Source of the DNA: Paenibacillus foliorum
GTDB lineage: Bacteria > Bacillota > Bacilli > Paenibacillales > NBRC-103111
Length of the DNA stretch: 64,000 nucleotides
Assembly: GCF_013141765.1 (NCBI RefSeq)
Contig: NZ_WHOD01000049.1
Coordinates: forward strand, 266,886 to 330,885
Direction of reading: 5' to 3'
Notes under the pieces: generated by a model
Database searches by the model: none
What the model was told of the DNA's origin: nothing
The model's input: only the letters and a program-made list of their open reading frames with translations
Position numbers and translations under genes: made by a program
Shown here: positions 37,032-46,346 of the stretch, one piece after another
How positions within the stretch are numbered: the stretch's first letter is position 1
How the letters are laid out: the number at the start of each line of letters is the position of its first letter

Positions 37032-38375
37032 TTACTTTTTGGACACTTCTTGACGGGCCTTGTTAGCGTTATCCTTCATGGCTTGCTCTGGTGTTTTTTT
37101 GCCGTAGTAAGCCTCTTCCAAACCGATCCGGAGATATTTCGTAATGATGCTCCAATTGGAAGAAGGCAAGAAGCCACCAGCATCCTTCATCGAAGCAAAA
37201 ATGACTTTATTGGCATCCCCAAGCCCTTCAAATTTAGCTTGCTGCGATTGCAGCGGAGGAACGTAACCTGTCGCTTTCGCAAATTGGAAAAATTCGTCCG
37301 GAGAGAACATGAATTTCATGAACTCCCAAGCTTCCTGCGGGTGCGCCGACTTCTTGGCAATTGTCATAAAAGTTCCAAGCATGAGCGACGTTTGCTTTCC
37401 TGTCGGCCCTTTCGGCGGGAGTGCAAAACCGATCTTATCATTGCCGATCGATTGAGTCAGCTGACCTAGACTGTATGAGCTCTGGAAGCCCATTGCGGCC
37501 AAACTGTTCTGGAACAGCGTACCCGTTACATTTGAATCCGCTTGGAACATAACGTCCTTATCTTTGACCAAATCCGTCAATTGGTTAGTCACCTTAACCG
37601 ATTCAGGCGAATCAAAGGTCGGATTGCCCTTATCATCATAAAAATTCAGACCATTCAGCAACAGCATGCTCAGGTAGGGCTGTTCAGAATTAGCGTTATT
37701 GACTGTGCTGGTGGTGATGTCCAAACCGGACCGCGTGACTTTGCCGCTGCTATCTTTCTTGGATAGCTTCTTCGCATATGCAAACAGTTCATCGTACGTC
37801 TGTGGCGGCTTGTTCGGATCAAGCCCAGCTTCCTGGAAGTAATCCTTTCTCCATACCAGTGGGCGCGTTTCCGGAATAAGCAGGCCATATGTGCCGCCGT
37901 TCCATTGTCCGGCCTTCAGAATGTCAGGGAAGAAGTCGCTTTTTCCAGACCAATTGTCTTTTTCAATCAAAGGGTTCATATCCATATAGTTCCCTTGATC
38001 CACCGTCGAAATGAGCTGGCCAAAGCCAAGTCCGTGCACATCTGGTTGAATGCCGCCGGCATATGCCACCGACAACTTCTGGAAGTAATCGGCAAACGGA
38101 ATGGTCGTAATTTCGACCTTAATATTGGGGTGTGTCTTCTCAAAGTTCGTACCGATCTGTTTGATGGCCGGGTCCAGCTCCGGGATATTAACCGGCATCC
38201 ACACTTGCAGTGTTACTGGAGTTGAAGATTTTGCCGCAGCTTGGGAATTGTTGGCTCCCGCACTTGAACTGGCCGATCCCGCCGTGGTGTTTCCATCTGT
38301 TGAGCATGCGGAAAGCATAAGCATGGAACTAGCTATAGCTCCCGCGATCAAACCTTTAGTTTTCTTTTGAAACAT
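37032..38375 (-). CDS. Sugar ABC transporter substrate-binding lipoprotein
   Basis: A 447-residue class I extracellular binding protein. The signal ends at LMLSACSTDG (lipobox), followed by a Ser/Ala linker and the family fold: VTLQVWMPVNIPELDPAIKQ, FEKTHPNIKVEITTIPF, and EAWEFMKFMFSPDEFFQFAKATGYVPP. It delivers oligosaccharides to the two permeases downstream. The adjacent sulfatase suggests a sulfated ligand (inference). The ribosome site is AAAGGGAGG. Confidence 0.93.
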   Translation of the reverse strand: MFQKKTKGLIAGAIASSMLMLSACSTDGNTTAGSASSSAGANNSQAAAKSSTPVTLQVWMPVNIPELDPAIKQIGTNFEKTHPNIKVEITTIPFADYFQKLSVAYAGGIQPDVHGLGFGQLISTVDQGNYMDMNPLIEKDNWSGKSDFFPDILKAGQWNGGTYGLLIPETRPLVWRKDYFQEAGLDPNKPPQTYDELFAYAKKLSKKDSSGKVTRSGLDITTSTVNNANSEQPYLSMLLLNGLNFYDDKGNPTFDSPESVKVTNQLTDLVKDKDVMFQADSNVTGTLFQNSLAAMGFQSSYSLGQLTQSIGNDKIGFALPPKGPTGKQTSLMLGTFMTIAKKSAHPQEAWEFMKFMFSPDEFFQFAKATGYVPPLQSQQAKFEGLGDANKVIFASMKDAGGFLPSSNWSIITKYLRIGLEEAYYGKKTPEQAMKDNANKARQEVSKK

Positions 38376-38659
38376 GAATGTTCCTCCCTTTTCATTTACA
38401 GCATTTTAAGTAGGTCAGTCGCCGCGACCTATTGGCTTTGATCTTAGCAGTACACGGCAATCGAAGTAAATTGGCTATTTTTGATTCGATCTTCGTTATT
38501 TGCAAGCGAATTCGACAATGCAAATGTGCAGACGATAGGACTTTTTTGAACCATGGACTATTTTTGCAGGCCCGTCCTGTCCGAAAACGATCTGTGATAA
38601 AAGCATGATCGCAGGCACCCGTTAATTATGGACGCCGATTTCTACCTTGGTTTCAATAA
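38376..38659. other. Region upstream of the sugar-transport operon
   Basis: This 284-bp gap holds the promoter of the transport/sulfatase operon to the left and the 3' end of the beta-helix gene to the right. A small TAGGTC/GACCTA hairpin is at 38411-38431. I found no terminator with a proper T tract after the beta-helix gene and no convincing -35/-10 pair. Confidence 0.4.
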
Positions 38660-41600
38660 CTAGTTATTCAGCGTTGTACCGACGAACCCAGCCTGAATGA
38701 GCATCCGTTTCACGATTACAGCCGTTTCCGCACGCGTCATGCTGCGCCCGGGCTGTAGAGTGTCGGCCTCCCCCTGAATCAGACCGCTTTTAACCAATAA
38801 GGCCACATTCTTCTTCGCCCACTCACTTACAAGAGCTTTATCGGCGAACGAGGAAAGCAGCACATCCTGTTCAGAACCATCCATACTAGCAGCAGGATTA
38901 ATTACTTTCATCCCTCTAGCAATCATGGACATCGCTTCTTCCCGGGTCACCGACGCCGTAGGGCCGAAAGAGCCGTCTGGGTAACCTGAGACGATTCCGT
39001 ACTGATAAGCCTGATTCACAGAATCCTTGAACCAGTCCGACGATGATACGTCAGAGAATGTAGAAACGGATAACGAACCGTTTAGTCCAAGCGCTCTAAC
39101 GATGATCGCTGCAAATTCGGAGCGCGCGATAGGTCGATCAGGTTTGAATTCTGCTTTATCAATACCGTTTACAATCAGACGTGACGCTAAATCGTTAACT
39201 TCATTTTTGGCCCAGTGAGACTCCATGTCAGCAAACTGTACCGGATGGGAAACGATCACATAAGTACTGTTAGTAAGGCTATACAGTCTAGCATAAAGTT
39301 TCCCGTCTCTCCGGATGATATTCGTAGGCACCTGGCGAACTGCTTGATCTGCATCAACAGCCACACCGGTGGAGATTTGAGCAGGGTCTATACCTTCCGG
39401 CAAAACAATTTCACGCAAAACATACGAGTTAAAAGTGTCTACCAGCACTGTTTTTCCGTTGTAAGTAGCTGCAATGTTAAAGTCAACTGGAGTCGTCAGT
39501 AGACGGAACTTTTCTTTGGCGCTTATTCCATCCAAGACTTTTGCAGTTTCGCCCGGGCTTTTCGCAACGGTAATGTGCAAGCTGATATTTGTCAACGTCG
39601 CTGCTGAGTTGAACTGATGAGAAAGCCGTTCAAGATTGATTTGAGCTGCAGTCAAGGTATAATTAGCGTCTTTGGTCGAAACTATAAACACGGCCTGTTT
39701 GTTCTGGAGGCTTTTCCAACTGCTAGCATTCATTTCTACAGTTACTTGATCCGCACTTTGAGCTGCCACGTTAAGACTCGGTTTTTCGCCTGCGTTCTTG
39801 ATAAAAGAATCGATTTGAGCATCATTCATCTTGACTTTGACGGAAGCTCGCCCGTTGTCCATTGAGTTAATAGCGGTGCCTAACGATTCCTGTTGTTTAC
39901 CGTCGATCGAGAACACGATCCCCGGGTCCGTACTCGTTGTTGTGCTTGGCTCAGGTCCAGTTGTCCCGCCGGAGCTGGAAGGACTTCTGCTACTGCCGGA
40001 GCTACTCGAGCTTGCTCGTTGTATCGTAACATTGTACTCGCTTTTCGTTCCATCCCTGGCTTCAATTTGAATTTGAAGTGTGTTGGTTCCAATGTTAAGG
40101 ACAACTTGGCTATTATTGATGATAGGCGTACCGTTGAAGGTCATCGTCGCAACCGCTCCACCGTCTCCATACGTAGCAGAAATGACCGTAGACGAAGCAT
40201 ATTGGGGCACGCTGGCATGGTAGCTGTAGACATCGCCGCTAATCGTCTGATTCAACGAAATCCCGCTCAAAGTAAGCCCTTTCAAAGCTGCGTCACCGGA
40301 CCAGACAACCAGCGTGTTCGAACCTGGCAGTATATTCTGGAACGGGCCTACTGCTACCGTGTTTCCGGTTCTAACGTTGCCGTAAAAATCTGTTGTCACA
40401 TCCTCTATATAATTGTCAATCGGAGAAGGTCCGTTATGAGTTACCCCATCCGGCTTGTTTCCGTCAGGTAATTTGAAGATCGAATCCGGCATAGTCGCCA
40501 ATACATGATTTTTGCCGAGATAAGCTCCGGTAATTTTCTGTGCACCGAGATTGGTAGGGGTATTTCCCGCATCTACACTAAAGGATATTGTACACTTGTT
40601 CTCATCGCAGGATGCAGATGCCGGATTTCCGCTAATTTCGGCGCTATGAGTATCAGGCGTATAGGAATGCAACGTATAATCGGCTATTTTTACAGCGCCG
40701 TTGTAGTTCACGTTATAATCCACTTCATTGCCCCAAAGATTTGTAGTGGCCTCGTCCAAAGTTACGGGCTCGAGGAATGGCCTGCCATCGATAAATGACG
40801 GAGATGTGCTCATCCCTTTATTGTAAAAAATATTATTAAACACCTTGTTGTACTTCGTTCGAGTTGCCACCGTTCCCAGCGGATCCAGCGTACCTGGGCG
40901 ATACAGCATCATATGCCGGTAGCCGTCGATATCTGCACCTTGAACCTGAAGGCCCGGGAATCCTGGGAAATGTGTGGCATTAAACGAAACATTCGAGTCT
41001 ATGAACATATTGTGGACCAACGACGTACCTTGTGATTCCAAAATGCTGACCCCGCTACCAATAAAAACGTTGTCATCGATCACATTACTTCCATAGTTTG
41101 CTTCATCAAAAAATACGCTATCCTTGTTGGTAGTGACGATGACGTTCCGACTGAACTTATAGTTCTGAACTTCCGAATCCAACCATACAGGATAAGACAT
41201 CCAAGACTGGTTACTATAGAAATAGTTATCGTGAATGTTGGCGCCAGTTCCGTTGTCGATGATTTTTAAATAAGCTTCTGACAACAATCCTGTATTCAAG
41301 GCGTTATTGTTGATAAATTTGTTGTGGTAGACTTCCGTAAAAGGCCCTTTATATGCAAATGCCCCGTTCGTATTGTTATCCTTAATGATATTATTGCGAA
41401 TAATATGGTAGCCGTATTTCGCCGGGGTCCCATATTTGGCCTCATTCATAGCAGAACCCAGGCCGAAATCCAATGCAACTCCACCGTTATGCTTCAAAAC
41501 ACTATTCTGAATAATCCAGTTATACCCACCGTTTGTACTGAGCGCTCCTTCCATCGGAATGGCAGCAGGCCGCCAGTAATCAATATCTTTTGTTCCGGCA

Positions 41601-42325
41601 CCGTGCATAATAGTGAGTCCGTCAACTGTAATGTATCCGGTATTCCATGAAGCGGTGAACACTTGCTTCCGTTTGGTCAGCTCTACGGTGTTTGCGTTTG
41701 GATCCACTCCAAAATTTGCATAAACCGTTGTAGTGACAGAGTCTACTTTGGCTATCCATGTGTGGGGAGTATTCTGCACTTCGCTTAAACTGGCTCGCTC
41801 CGTCAGTAAACTATCGTTCAAATACACCGATCCAGCTGTACGCAATTGCGTGCTCCCCGGCAAGTTCCCCTTAGCCCAATGTGTGCCGAATGGATTAAAC
41901 GAGCCAAAATATGAATTCGGCAAAGTCTTCATCCATGTTTGGCTAGCATTGTCAAAGCTCCAGCTTGGAGCCAAATCAGAGCCCTTTATGATAACTTGTT
42001 GCCCGGGTGCAGCCTTATAGGTAATTCTCGTGTTTTCGTTGCTGCCTCCCCTCGGGGCCACTACCGTTTCCCTATACGTGCCGCCATAAATCAATACTGT
42101 ATCTCCGGGCTGAGCCGCTTGCGCTGCATCGTTGATGAACTTGAAATCACCTGTACCGTCTTGCTTAACGGTAATGACCCTTGCATCTGCGAACGCTTTC
42201 TGCTCCGTGGCGCTCACGTTGATGCTGGACAAGATCATCGCGAGTACAAGTACCATTGAGACTAATTTAATGTGCTTCAAACATGATAAAAACTTCATTC
42301 CTTCGTAACTTTTCAGTCTTGACAT
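38660..42325 (-). CDS. S-layer-anchored right-handed beta-helix protein (putative polysaccharide-active enzyme)
   Basis: A 1221-residue secreted protein: signal peptide (about 10-43); an N-terminal GDTVLIYGGTYRETVVAP typical of the DUF1565 entry to right-handed beta-helices; helix coils with repeated N-x-I/F patterns to about 610; a cadherin-like beta-sandwich (about 690-790); a Ser-rich linker; a beta domain; and three SLH domains (about 1040-1215; FADMESHWAKNEVNDLASRL, FSDVSSSDWFKDSV). The fold is shared by pectate, alginate and chondroitin B lyases and some glycoside hydrolases; I cannot choose. It sits between the sulfated-sugar importer and the membrane AraC regulator, so the two flanking units probably serve the same polysaccharide. 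Confidence 0.85.
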   Translation of the reverse strand: MSRLKSYEGMKFLSCLKHIKLVSMVLVLAMILSSINVSATEQKAFADARVITVKQDGTGDFKFINDAAQAAQPGDTVLIYGGTYRETVVAPRGGSNENTRITYKAAPGQQVIIKGSDLAPSWSFDNASQTWMKTLPNSYFGSFNPFGTHWAKGNLPGSTQLRTAGSVYLNDSLLTERASLSEVQNTPHTWIAKVDSVTTTVYANFGVDPNANTVELTKRKQVFTASWNTGYITVDGLTIMHGAGTKDIDYWRPAAIPMEGALSTNGGYNWIIQNSVLKHNGGVALDFGLGSAMNEAKYGTPAKYGYHIIRNNIIKDNNTNGAFAYKGPFTEVYHNKFINNNALNTGLLSEAYLKIIDNGTGANIHDNYFYSNQSWMSYPVWLDSEVQNYKFSRNVIVTTNKDSVFFDEANYGSNVIDDNVFIGSGVSILESQGTSLVHNMFIDSNVSFNATHFPGFPGLQVQGADIDGYRHMMLYRPGTLDPLGTVATRTKYNKVFNNIFYNKGMSTSPSFIDGRPFLEPVTLDEATTNLWGNEVDYNVNYNGAVKIADYTLHSYTPDTHSAEISGNPASASCDENKCTISFSVDAGNTPTNLGAQKITGAYLGKNHVLATMPDSIFKLPDGNKPDGVTHNGPSPIDNYIEDVTTDFYGNVRTGNTVAVGPFQNILPGSNTLVVWSGDAALKGLTLSGISLNQTISGDVYSYHASVPQYASSTVISATYGDGGAVATMTFNGTPIINNSQVVLNIGTNTLQIQIEARDGTKSEYNVTIQRASSSSSGSSRSPSSSGGTTGPEPSTTTSTDPGIVFSIDGKQQESLGTAINSMDNGRASVKVKMNDAQIDSFIKNAGEKPSLNVAAQSADQVTVEMNASSWKSLQNKQAVFIVSTKDANYTLTAAQINLERLSHQFNSAATLTNISLHITVAKSPGETAKVLDGISAKEKFRLLTTPVDFNIAATYNGKTVLVDTFNSYVLREIVLPEGIDPAQISTGVAVDADQAVRQVPTNIIRRDGKLYARLYSLTNSTYVIVSHPVQFADMESHWAKNEVNDLASRLIVNGIDKAEFKPDRPIARSEFAAIIVRALGLNGSLSVSTFSDVSSSDWFKDSVNQAYQYGIVSGYPDGSFGPTASVTREEAMSMIARGMKVINPAASMDGSEQDVLLSSFADKALVSEWAKKNVALLVKSGLIQGEADTLQPGRSMTRAETAVIVKRMLIQAGFVGTTLNN

Positions 42326-42347
42326 TCGGAATCCTCCCTTTTGATTG

Positions 42348-42361
42348 TGTAACCGATTTCA
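42348..42361 (+). promoter_or_regulatory. Possible CcpA cre site upstream of the beta-helix gene
   Basis: TGTAACCGATTTCA matches the cre consensus at 12 of 14 positions and lies about 25 bp upstream of the beta-helix start codon. Moderate match only. Confidence 0.3.
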
Positions 42362-42452
42362 GTATTCGGTCGGACTTGATCATATCATCGGTATCCGCTT
42401 TTGGAATATTGCTTATTTTTGATTTCATTAACTTTAATTGTCCAATAAAAAT

Positions 42453-42485
42453 AAAAAAGCCTAATCGTTTGGGATAGGCTTTTTT
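42453..42485 (-). terminator. Rho-independent terminator of the membrane AraC regulator
   Basis: AAAAAAGCCTA (42453-42463) and TAGGCTTTTTT (42475-42485) are perfect arms with A/T tracts both sides. On the minus strand it lies 32 bp after the regulator stop. Confidence 0.85.
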
Positions 42486-42517
42486 TAACAATGAACCTTT
42501 TTTGATGCTTTTAAGGC

Positions 42518-44833
42518 TTAGTACAACTTGCTTGCATCCAGTCTTTTCTCTTGTTCCACAGACTGCATCTCCCGGTATTGACCTGGCGTGACTCCAACAT
42601 GCTTTTTAAATATACGGATAAAGCTTTGTGAATTAACATAACCCACATTTTCGGCGATTTGCTGGACCGTCCCCGATAAACTAAGCAGCATTTGTTTGGC
42701 TCGCTCAATGCGAAGATTGATTAGGTAATCCATAAAGTTTTTGCCGGTGCCCTTCTTGAACTGGCGGCTCAAATATGCGATGTCCAATCCGAGTTCGTCG
42801 GAAATCCCACCTAGCGAGATTTCACGGTTATAGTTCGCGTGGATATACTCTAGAATATGAGGGATTAAATTCGTTCCCTCGGTTCGTTGCTTATCGGTTC
42901 CTTCTATCCATCGGTCCAGACGTTCTCTAAACCAGTCTATTGCATCGCGAATGCTTTCTCTTCGCTGCATCTCAAGATGCATTTCTGTGAAAACGCTGTC
43001 AATCTGCAGCTTCACTCCCATCTCCAAAAGGGTAAAAATGACAGACATAAATAAATCATTTAGTATTTGTTGAATGACCATCATAGGATAACCTTCCAAA
43101 GACTCCAGAAAAGACTGCATCGTATCCATCTCAATATGAATCAATTGCAAATCGCCACTTTTTACAGCCAGTAGAAGCTGTGCCCTCCTTTTGCGTGCCG
43201 ACTCCAAAAAACCGAACATGACCGGAGTCTCCCCAGTCATCTCCCAGTCCTTCAACACATGAGTGCCGCCATTGTACCATTTTCGTTCAATACAGCCAGT
43301 TACCAAGTTCCAAGCGTCCGGAATATGCTTTATATTTAAAACGGGTCTGCTTATTGCAGCGGTAACAGTAATTTTCAGATACTGATGAACGTGTACAAGA
43401 ATAGTATCTGTTACAGATTCGAGCTTCGCTTTAAACTCTTCCTCAGTAATAGGCGTTTTTGAATTGCAGAGCATGACGATATCCTGGCTCTCGGAGTTCC
43501 ATAGTAGAACTTTAAACGATTGCTCACCCAACTCCTCCGCCATCTTGTAGATGAAAAACCTGAACAAGCTCTGGTCAGATCTGCTATAATTTTGCAGAAA
43601 ATCAAAATACCTGTCGATACGAAACAACATAATCGCGAACATCGGTGTGGGGAATTTAATACCGATTTGAACCATTTGCTCTCGGATTTCCGGCCACTCC
43701 CCCTGGTCTTGATGAAGTAACCGATAACACAGTGCTTGCTTCAAAATCGGGATGTTTTTGCGGTACATTGTTTCGATGTTTTCACGATGCTCCTTTAAGG
43801 CTGCGATACTGTTGACTAGAACATTCAAAGAAGCATTCGAGCCGTTTCTACCCTCTTCTTCCCCATCGGCTCCGACTACCTCCTGTATCGTATGCAGCTT
43901 ACTGAATATATTTCGAATCATCAAGAACATGTAAATGATCAGCAGTAGAAACATCAGAGCAAATGCAGTGATTATCGCCAATCTAACATAGAGGCTACCC
44001 GATAAAGCTGCACTATCAACGGCATTTAGATAGCTCCATCCTGGAATACCCGAAGGAGAATAATAAAAAAAGTAGCTTTTATCATCTAGTAACCCTTGGA
44101 AAAACGTGTTCTTCAACTTTGGCACAAGCTTGTCTGCAATAGGGACTGTATCGGGAGTCCCCGTTTTCAAATTGAACAACTGTTTATTTGGTGATACTAC
44201 CCACATCCGTTCGCTCCCTTTTATGTGGTATGGATTAATAAATAGCGACTGGCTGTTAAGCATCACCTTGATAACACCAAGCGGTTGTACTGCAATATTG
44301 GGTATCCCGCGGAGCAGAATAATGCTCGGTATTGATCCGTCAACGGTTGTACGGGCAACCTCCCAGTTGCTGCTCCCTTTTATCTTGTCAGTTTCAGACT
44401 GCCATTCAGCATCGCTTAATAGGGGAATATCTCTAATTTCACCATGAGTATACCTTATCGCTCCATTCCTGGTATATATTTCTAAATACTGGATGCAACA
44501 AAAATCAGTGCTCTCGTGAAGAATGTTTTGAAGTGCTCCGGCACTTTCCGGATCAATACTGTTTATGGCGCGGATGAGTTTAGTATTGTTTGATAACTGA
44601 ACGGTTCGATTATCGATATCTTGAAATAGGCTATCATAGTAAGTTCTAAAAAGCGATTCTGTACGCGCGTTGAGCTTTTCCAATTGTGTTTTTTGTAGAA
44701 GGCTGTTGTAGCCATTACTAAATAAGTATATAGCAACAACAATCAGCAACATGAGCAGAATTAGAGCTGCAGAGAGTCGATAAAAAAGGGAACGGAATTT
44801 ATCGTTGAATAAAACTTGTACAAAAGCTTTCAC
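42518..44833 (-). CDS. Membrane-bound AraC-family regulator with extracellular sensor domain
   Basis: A 771-residue one-component regulator: membrane segment near 15-40 (LSAALILLMLLIVVAIYLF), an extracellular cache-like sensor (about 45-290), a second membrane segment (about 290-315), a long cytoplasmic linker, and a C-terminal double helix-turn-helix (about 665-765; ISLGGISDELGLDIAYLSRQFKK, VQQIAENVGYVNSQSFIRIFKK). This type is a hallmark of Paenibacillus carbohydrate loci: the outside domain senses a ligand or binding protein and the inside domain activates nearby genes. GTG start with AAGGGG 9 nt upstream. It probably controls the beta-helix and sulfated-sugar transport genes to its left. 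Confidence 0.9.
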   Translation of the reverse strand: MKAFVQVLFNDKFRSLFYRLSAALILLMLLIVVAIYLFSNGYNSLLQKTQLEKLNARTESLFRTYYDSLFQDIDNRTVQLSNNTKLIRAINSIDPESAGALQNILHESTDFCCIQYLEIYTRNGAIRYTHGEIRDIPLLSDAEWQSETDKIKGSSNWEVARTTVDGSIPSIILLRGIPNIAVQPLGVIKVMLNSQSLFINPYHIKGSERMWVVSPNKQLFNLKTGTPDTVPIADKLVPKLKNTFFQGLLDDKSYFFYYSPSGIPGWSYLNAVDSAALSGSLYVRLAIITAFALMFLLLIIYMFLMIRNIFSKLHTIQEVVGADGEEEGRNGSNASLNVLVNSIAALKEHRENIETMYRKNIPILKQALCYRLLHQDQGEWPEIREQMVQIGIKFPTPMFAIMLFRIDRYFDFLQNYSRSDQSLFRFFIYKMAEELGEQSFKVLLWNSESQDIVMLCNSKTPITEEEFKAKLESVTDTILVHVHQYLKITVTAAISRPVLNIKHIPDAWNLVTGCIERKWYNGGTHVLKDWEMTGETPVMFGFLESARKRRAQLLLAVKSGDLQLIHIEMDTMQSFLESLEGYPMMVIQQILNDLFMSVIFTLLEMGVKLQIDSVFTEMHLEMQRRESIRDAIDWFRERLDRWIEGTDKQRTEGTNLIPHILEYIHANYNREISLGGISDELGLDIAYLSRQFKKGTGKNFMDYLINLRIERAKQMLLSLSGTVQQIAENVGYVNSQSFIRIFKKHVGVTPGQYREMQSVEQEKRLDASKLY

Positions 44834-45065
44834 TAGTCCGGCCCCTTTGCCTAATATGTTATATTGCTATCCAAATTAACCTTACCATACACTAAAATAA
44901 ATACCAAAGACAATACCACTTAATGCAAGGTCAAAAAACAGCTATTCAGCAAAAAAAGCCAACAGAAAATAATTTTCCGCGGCTTTTAATCTAATGTTAT
45001 GCGTGTTCCTTTGAATTCCAAGAACTCCAACACTTCGTTTCTTGTGAGGGGATCAAGATTTTATT
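44834..45065. other. Gene-poor stretch left of repeat R4
   Basis: No intact gene. On the minus strand 44990-45050 can be read as LTRNEVLEFLEFKGTRITL before a stop, which looks like the end of a decayed protein-coding gene but is too short to name. Confidence 0.3.
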
Positions 45066-45153
45066 TTTTGCCTTTATGGAGACGAACCTTTGTATGTCAA
45101 ATCACCAATCCACCGCCACGTGATGCTGAGTCGTTTGAGGAAGTAGCTTAAGC
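45066..45153 (+). repeat. Dispersed repeat copy R4 (without hairpin)
   Basis: TTTTTTGCCTTTATGGAGAC is followed by a diverged CAAATCACCAATCCACCGCC and ACGTGATGCTGAGTCGTTTG. The second half continues in parallel with copy R5 for about 40 nt more (GAGGAAGTAGCTTAA against GGGGAGGTTGCGTAA). Confidence 0.6.
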
Positions 45154-45374
45154 GACCTCTAACATTAATAACTTGCCTAACCTTGATAGTTCTTCGTTAG
45201 AAATTAACAGTTACACTCATTTAGAATGATTGTTAATTTACTATACATTTAACGCTCTCAATATTCTACGAAAAATTGAATAAACTTCTATATTTATTAC
45301 AATAATGATGAAGGAAAATCAAAAGTATAAGAAGAAAATATTATAAAACACTTAAGCAAAATGAGGAGGAAAAC

Positions 45375-45770
45375 ATGGGCAGATTAGTTCATTTCGAAAT
45401 TCATGTAGACGACATGGAGCGTGCCAAGAAGTTTTATGGAGAGGTATTTGGATGGACATTTGAAGATTGGAGCGATTATGCTGGAATGCCTTACTTTGGG
45501 GCTGTTACTGGCGATGCAAATGAGCTTGGAATTAACGGAGCTTTGATGCAACGACAAGGTGCTTCCCCGGAACCAGGCCATGCCTTGAATGGTTTTGCAT
45601 GTACAATGGGAGTAGAAAATTACGATTCTACCGAAGCAAAAATTATTAATTATGGAGGCAAGGTTGCATTGCCCAAATATGCTCTGCCTGGCATGGCGTG
45701 GCAGGGATATTATATGGATACCGAAGGAAATACTTTTGGTATTCATCAGCCAGATAAGAACGCAAAATAA
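45375..45770 (+). CDS. VOC (glyoxalase/dioxygenase-fold) family protein
   Basis: A 131-residue protein with two beta-alpha-beta-beta-beta units: VHFEIHVDDMERAKKFYGEVFGW and the second half ending YYMDTEGNTFGIHQPD. This subgroup (glyoxalase-like, PhnB/CatE relatives) is mostly of unknown substrate; metal ligands would include His7 and the Glu in DTEGN. Strong GAGGAGG ribosome site. Monocistronic with a terminator at 45901. Confidence 0.85.
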   Translation: MGRLVHFEIHVDDMERAKKFYGEVFGWTFEDWSDYAGMPYFGAVTGDANELGINGALMQRQGASPEPGHALNGFACTMGVENYDSTEAKIINYGGKVALPKYALPGMAWQGYYMDTEGNTFGIHQPDKNAK

Positions 45771-45900
45771 AATATTTTATCGATGTAGAGTATTACTGCT
45801 GTAAAAAGATAGCTATCAACAATTAGGTACTTTCAGATGGTCAAGGTTAGACGGCTACATAGCTATTTCGCTTCAACTGCAATACCTTGTGTAAACACTA

Positions 45901-45945
45901 AAGGAGCCTGCCACATCAAGTGGCAAAGCTCCTTTTCAGTTTTTA
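45901..45945 (+). terminator. Rho-independent terminator after the VOC gene
   Basis: AAGGAGC (45901-45907) pairs with GCTCCTT (45928-45934), with an inner TGCCAC/GTGGCA stem, followed by TTCAGTTTTT. Confidence 0.75.
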
Positions 45946-45955
45946 AACCGATAGG

Positions 45956-46237
45956 TTACTTCAAGCAGTTCAAAGCATTTACTGCTGAAGGGATTTCTTC
46001 CATGGTAGCTAGTTGTTCCTCTGATGCTGCGGCCACACTCTCTGTATTGGAAAATGCAGCATAGGCTATGCTCTTCATATTATGCAGCGATGCGGTTACC
46101 TGCTGCGAACTAGCCGACATCTCTTCAGAGGCCGCAGACACCTCTTGAATGCGCTTGGCCGCATCTTGGATAGCGTATATTATTTTTCGGAAAGCATCCC
46201 CGGCCCTTCTTATCAGTCCGTGTACGAAAATCTGCAA
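45956..46237 (-). pseudogene. Methyl-accepting chemotaxis protein fragment
   Basis: About 93 codons encode only part of the MCP signalling hairpin: IQDAAKRIQEVSAASEEMSA, SSQQVTASLHNM and NTESVAAASEEQLATMEEI. The sensory, membrane and HAMP parts and most of the signalling helix are absent. It lies between the VOC gene and the terminator of the GH28-like gene. Confidence 0.8.
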
Positions 46238-46289
46238 ATTATATCCATCATAGCGTCTGAACTCAAATGCTGACCATCATAATACCAGA

Positions 46290-46325
46290 TCTGCAAAAAA
46301 CACTGCAACCATTGGCTGCAGTGTT
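46290..46325 (-). terminator. Rho-independent terminator of the GH28-like gene
   Basis: On the minus strand AACACTGCA (complement of 46317-46325) pairs with TGCAGTGTT (complement of 46299-46307), followed by TTTTTGCAG, 21 bp after the gene. Confidence 0.85.
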
Positions 46326-46346
46326 GGGAAACGAAGAGATATTATT